Origin: Sipunculus nudus
Lineage: Eukaryota; Annelida; Sipuncula; Golfingiida; Sipunculidae
Length of the DNA stretch: 64,000 bases
Direction of reading: 5' to 3'
NCBI GenBank assembly: GCA_026874595.1
Contig: CM049316.1
Location: 74,613,176 to 74,677,175, forward strand
The notes under the pieces were generated by a model that had not been told where the DNA came from, did no database searches, and worked only from the letters and a program-made list of their open reading frames with translations. Numbering within the stretch: position 1 is the first letter of the stretch; each line of letters begins with the position of its first letter. Position numbers and translations under genes: made by a program. This document shows positions 60,828-64,000 of the stretch, in pieces.

Positions 60828-62318
60828 AGCCCCGTTCCCACTTTCACGAATTTGACGCCGAATCGCCACGATGTTGAATTCGTGGCGATTCGTGGCCAAT
60901 CAGCCTGTCGAGTGATAAAAATTCCATCACGACCACGATATTGTACGAAAGGAGTACGATGCCAGTACGATTGGCTACGACAGTGACACGAAGCCAGCAC
61001 GATATGACACGACACTTTTAAGAATGTTCACGGCTCCGTGACGACGTCTAAAATACTGGTACGATATTTCCACGATTGATCTGCGACTTGTGGACGATAC
61101 TCCTACTATCATTCAATTTTGCTACGGATTGTTAGATAACTATATATGTGATATATAGCTATTGTAATGTCACAAAGAAGACGATATTAGTAAAAGGACA
61201 CCATAACAATACTTTACTCAACTTCTCCAGATATTTTAATTTGACAAAAGTTATCCAGTTTAAAACACTGATAATATATGTCTCATTTGATTTGAGTAAT
61301 TAGACAATTACGACTTATTTATGTGGTGGCAAATACGACGTTAACTTCTTTTAGTCCAAGTAGACGACCGTCTCAATCGGATGTAAAATATCTGTATTCT
61401 CAAAATATTGGTTAAAATATCTTATTGATTCAGCTCTCAATGTGATATAAGATTCTGTTAATATCGATTTGTGCTAGGCTCAGTTTATTCTCCCATAGTA
61501 AAATAGAAAATTCATAATTTATTATATTGACCATATGTTTAAGTATGACGAAACTGTATAATATATTCAGCTTCTTTAAACTGTTTTGGTTCAAATTTAT
61601 TTTGTCAACCAATATCCACGATAAAAAATTTCTTTAAAACAAATTTACGAATCTACATGGTTTACTCACTGCAAAAACTTTCTTGTTTGTTTACAAAGAA
61701 GTTACAAATTACAAAGGAAACGTAATTTGATTCAGCTTCTTCAAATTATTTTAGTTCAAATTTAGTTGGAACCAATAACCACAATACAAATCTTCTTTAA
61801 AACAAATTTACAATCTACACAGTGTTCTTACTTCTAAACCTTATTCCTCATTGGTTTGTAAGAAGTTAAAAAATAAAATTTTCCGTTACATTATGATGTC
61901 AGTTCTTGATGATTCGTCACCAAATTTGTGGAAGTAGGAAGGTGCTTTATGAACGTGACTCTCTCTTGAGAGGTTCTTGTGGTAGTCGTATTGTAGTCGT
62001 GTTGAAGTCGTGTCGATGTCATTGTCCTTCGCGAGCATTCGTGACATTGTTTTACATCACGAATTTACAAGAATTATGAAGACTCTCAGACGACTTACAA
62101 AGAAACTGTTACGACTTAGCTACGACTTGTGACGACAAAGCTTAATTTTTGAACATTTCAAAAATAGCGCCACGAATTCGGAGTGCTCAAGACCTCGCTC
62201 CGAACAATACCGAATGTTCAAGACATCATCTACGACACTCCCACGACGTCCCTACGAATTTTAATGATGCAAGTTCGTGGCGATTCGGCGTCAAATTCGT
62301 GAAAGTGGGAACGGGGCT
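60828..62318. mobile_element. 1.49-kb MITE with 44-bp perfect TIRs
   Basis: 60828-60871 is the exact reverse complement of 62275-62318, opening AGCCCCGTTCCCACTTTCAC. Flanks are TTA (60825-60827) and TTG (62319-62321), compatible with a decayed TTA duplication of PIF type. Subterminal DNA is packed with TACGA/CACGA/ACGAC motifs on the left and their complements on the right. The middle is AT-rich and non-coding. Confidence 0.9.
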
Positions 62319-62836
62319 TTGCACTGCAAGGTAAAATGTATCAACTTGCTTAAACTTCATGATCACAGTAGGCGGGATTCCCGCGGCGGCATTATGTCGG
62401 CTTCAATCTCGTCCCTGCTAAATTTGTTAAAATTCCTGGGCCCTGTTCCGGAATTAATCGTTTATTACTTTCAAAGCCCATACAGTGGAGTAATGGATTC
62501 TACTAATACTTAAGACATTTCTAGCCATACCGATTTTGTACTGTGAACAAACAACATTTAGGAATTTCAAATACGATGGTTCAGGTGATCAGGAAGACAA
62601 ATGAACGTCATCAGCGCTCTGGCTTCTTTTGTAAACATGGGAGTCCGCTTCTAATCTGTGTCTGCTGCAAATTGTTTGCTGCTCTGTTTCAGATTAGTGA
62701 GGAATCGATTTTTGTTATTCCACCCGTTTTCTCACTCAAGTTTTTAACAATTATTTCCAGTTATCACAAAAGATATATAACAATTCATTTTCTAAAGAAC
62801 AGGAGATGACCTTAACCAATCCGTTTAATCTTTCCA

Positions 62837-62884
<48 letters not shown>

Positions 62885-64000
62885 GTCTTTATTTTCCTCT
62901 CTGTCTATCAATCACTCTCACATTTTCTCTCTCGACTCCATGTGGGTGAAAGTCAGTTTTAAAGTCAACTTGTATATGTAAATTTTCTGCTGACAGTTTA
63001 TCTTCTTCTATCTGTTTATCGAGCTTTCTTGGAACAACCAGGGAACAGTCATCCAAAAGAATATGAACGAGATCGGTTAGTGGACTCTCCGCTGGCCTCA
63101 AGCGGGCAAATACTACTTTTGATAATCCTCAGTAGAACATTGAATAAATTTATCCGTCACCAGCCCGCAGGAATGGAGCCCGCAGGCACTTTTAATACTT
63201 TATACTCTGACAGGTTTCGGCATACAGGGGCTGATTACCACCTTAGTTATGTAATTTGTCGTAATAAACCAGTTTTATGTATTTATTTCTAAACAATATT
63301 GCATTTTGATGTTTTGTATAACTGTCAAATCGAGAACATGGACATCTTTCTTGGCATATTTGTTCACTTTACCGATGTATATCCCCAGTTACGTTTCTTT
63401 GTCTCTTTTGTTGTGGACTTGGTTTTATTTATTTAGAATGCAATTTACGCCAACTGCAAGAGGACCAACGATCGCAAAGTTTGATGCTCCATCTTTTAAT
63501 ATTTTTTCAAAGAAGGTTTATTGAACTGGTGAAAGAAGGGTAGCAGAAAAAAGAAACAAACTCGATAAACATGTACAAAAAATGGAAAATTATCCAACCA
63601 GGCTTTATGTGAACATGCAATAATGTTATATTAATTATTAGATTTAACGTGACTGTTTGTAGATTATGTTTGACTATGTTTAATATTAAACTTTTCTCGG
63701 GGGATGTCGGTGATGAAATGAGCAATGATGGAAAAAATGATCCTCTGAGACCAACCCTGAAGGAAAAAAGAAGAGGAAAAAAAAAAAAAGATTGCATGAT
63801 TTTTAGCAAATGTTTATAGGGTTCAATGAACATTTTAAGAGGGACAAAAGGCACGAAACTGCTGCTTTATAGTGGTTTTGCTAGCTGCTCGATAACTTTG
63901 TTTTTCGCTTATTCTTTTGAATTATGATATTTGTATTTTGACTTCAAAATCAGGCCATATTTGTGAGAGAAAAAGTGACACAGTCTTTTTTTACATGTCT
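62319..64000. other. Non-coding spacer with (CT)n tract
   Basis: Holds a (CT)n tract at 62839-62881. No gene recognised; frames at 62543-62809, 63029-63292 and 63507-63854 have no identifiable domain. Confidence 0.5.

Overview
The window reads as non-coding, repeat-dense DNA from a marine invertebrate nuclear genome, most probably a mollusc. It is AT-rich, has long (AT)n, (CT)n, (AAT)n and poly-G/C tracts, uses GT-AG introns, and is full of cut-and-paste transposons, MITEs and tRNA-headed SINEs. The mollusc call is inference: it rests on repeat types such as the 55.2-58.8 kb element, whose ends resemble dispersed repeats I associate with molluscan genomes. I see no complete host gene, rRNA or functional tRNA.

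The one well-supported coding unit is a PIF/Harbinger transposon at about 8.85-16.09 kb. It carries the usual two genes: a MADF/Myb-like DNA-binding protein (plus strand, three exons) and a DDE transposase (minus strand, four exons). They are physically interlocked. The last transposase exon lies inside the second intron of the MADF gene, and the last MADF exon lies inside the third intron of the transposase gene. Each gene has one visible lesion: an extra A in a homopolymer in the MADF gene, and a TGA in the transposase just before the catalytic Glu.

Layout: 0.8-1.8 kb, two MITEs with target duplications; 4.4-5.2 kb, a probable solo LTR; 6.0-6.4 kb, a 35-bp minisatellite; 7.8-8.1 kb, a tRNA-headed SINE; 8.85-16.09 kb, the Harbinger element with nested mariner-type MITEs; 16.7-17.0 kb, a long (AAT)n tract; 21.57-30.09 kb, a large inverted repeat with arms of about 2.1 and 2.3 kb, the right arm carrying a nested retroelement tail whose empty site survives in the left arm; 30.1-31.0 kb, a GGACC-rich MITE carrying a nested 636-bp element that recurs inverted and nearly identical at 39.8-40.5 kb; 31.8-32.3 kb, a (CTGT)/(CT) tract; 33.8 kb, nine perfect 14-bp repeats; 43.5-44.7 kb, a composite ACCAAT-rich repeat; 45.9-47.4 kb, two MITEs and a dispersed repeat; 55.2-58.8 kb, a 3.6-kb modular repeat with a related element nested in it; 60.8-62.3 kb, a 1.49-kb MITE with 44-bp perfect terminal inverted repeats.

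The strongest leads are the interlocked antisense Harbinger gene pair, the set of distinct PIF-like TIR families near a possible transposase source, the recently mobile 636-bp element, and the large inverted repeat whose arms contain gene-like but unrecognised reading frames.
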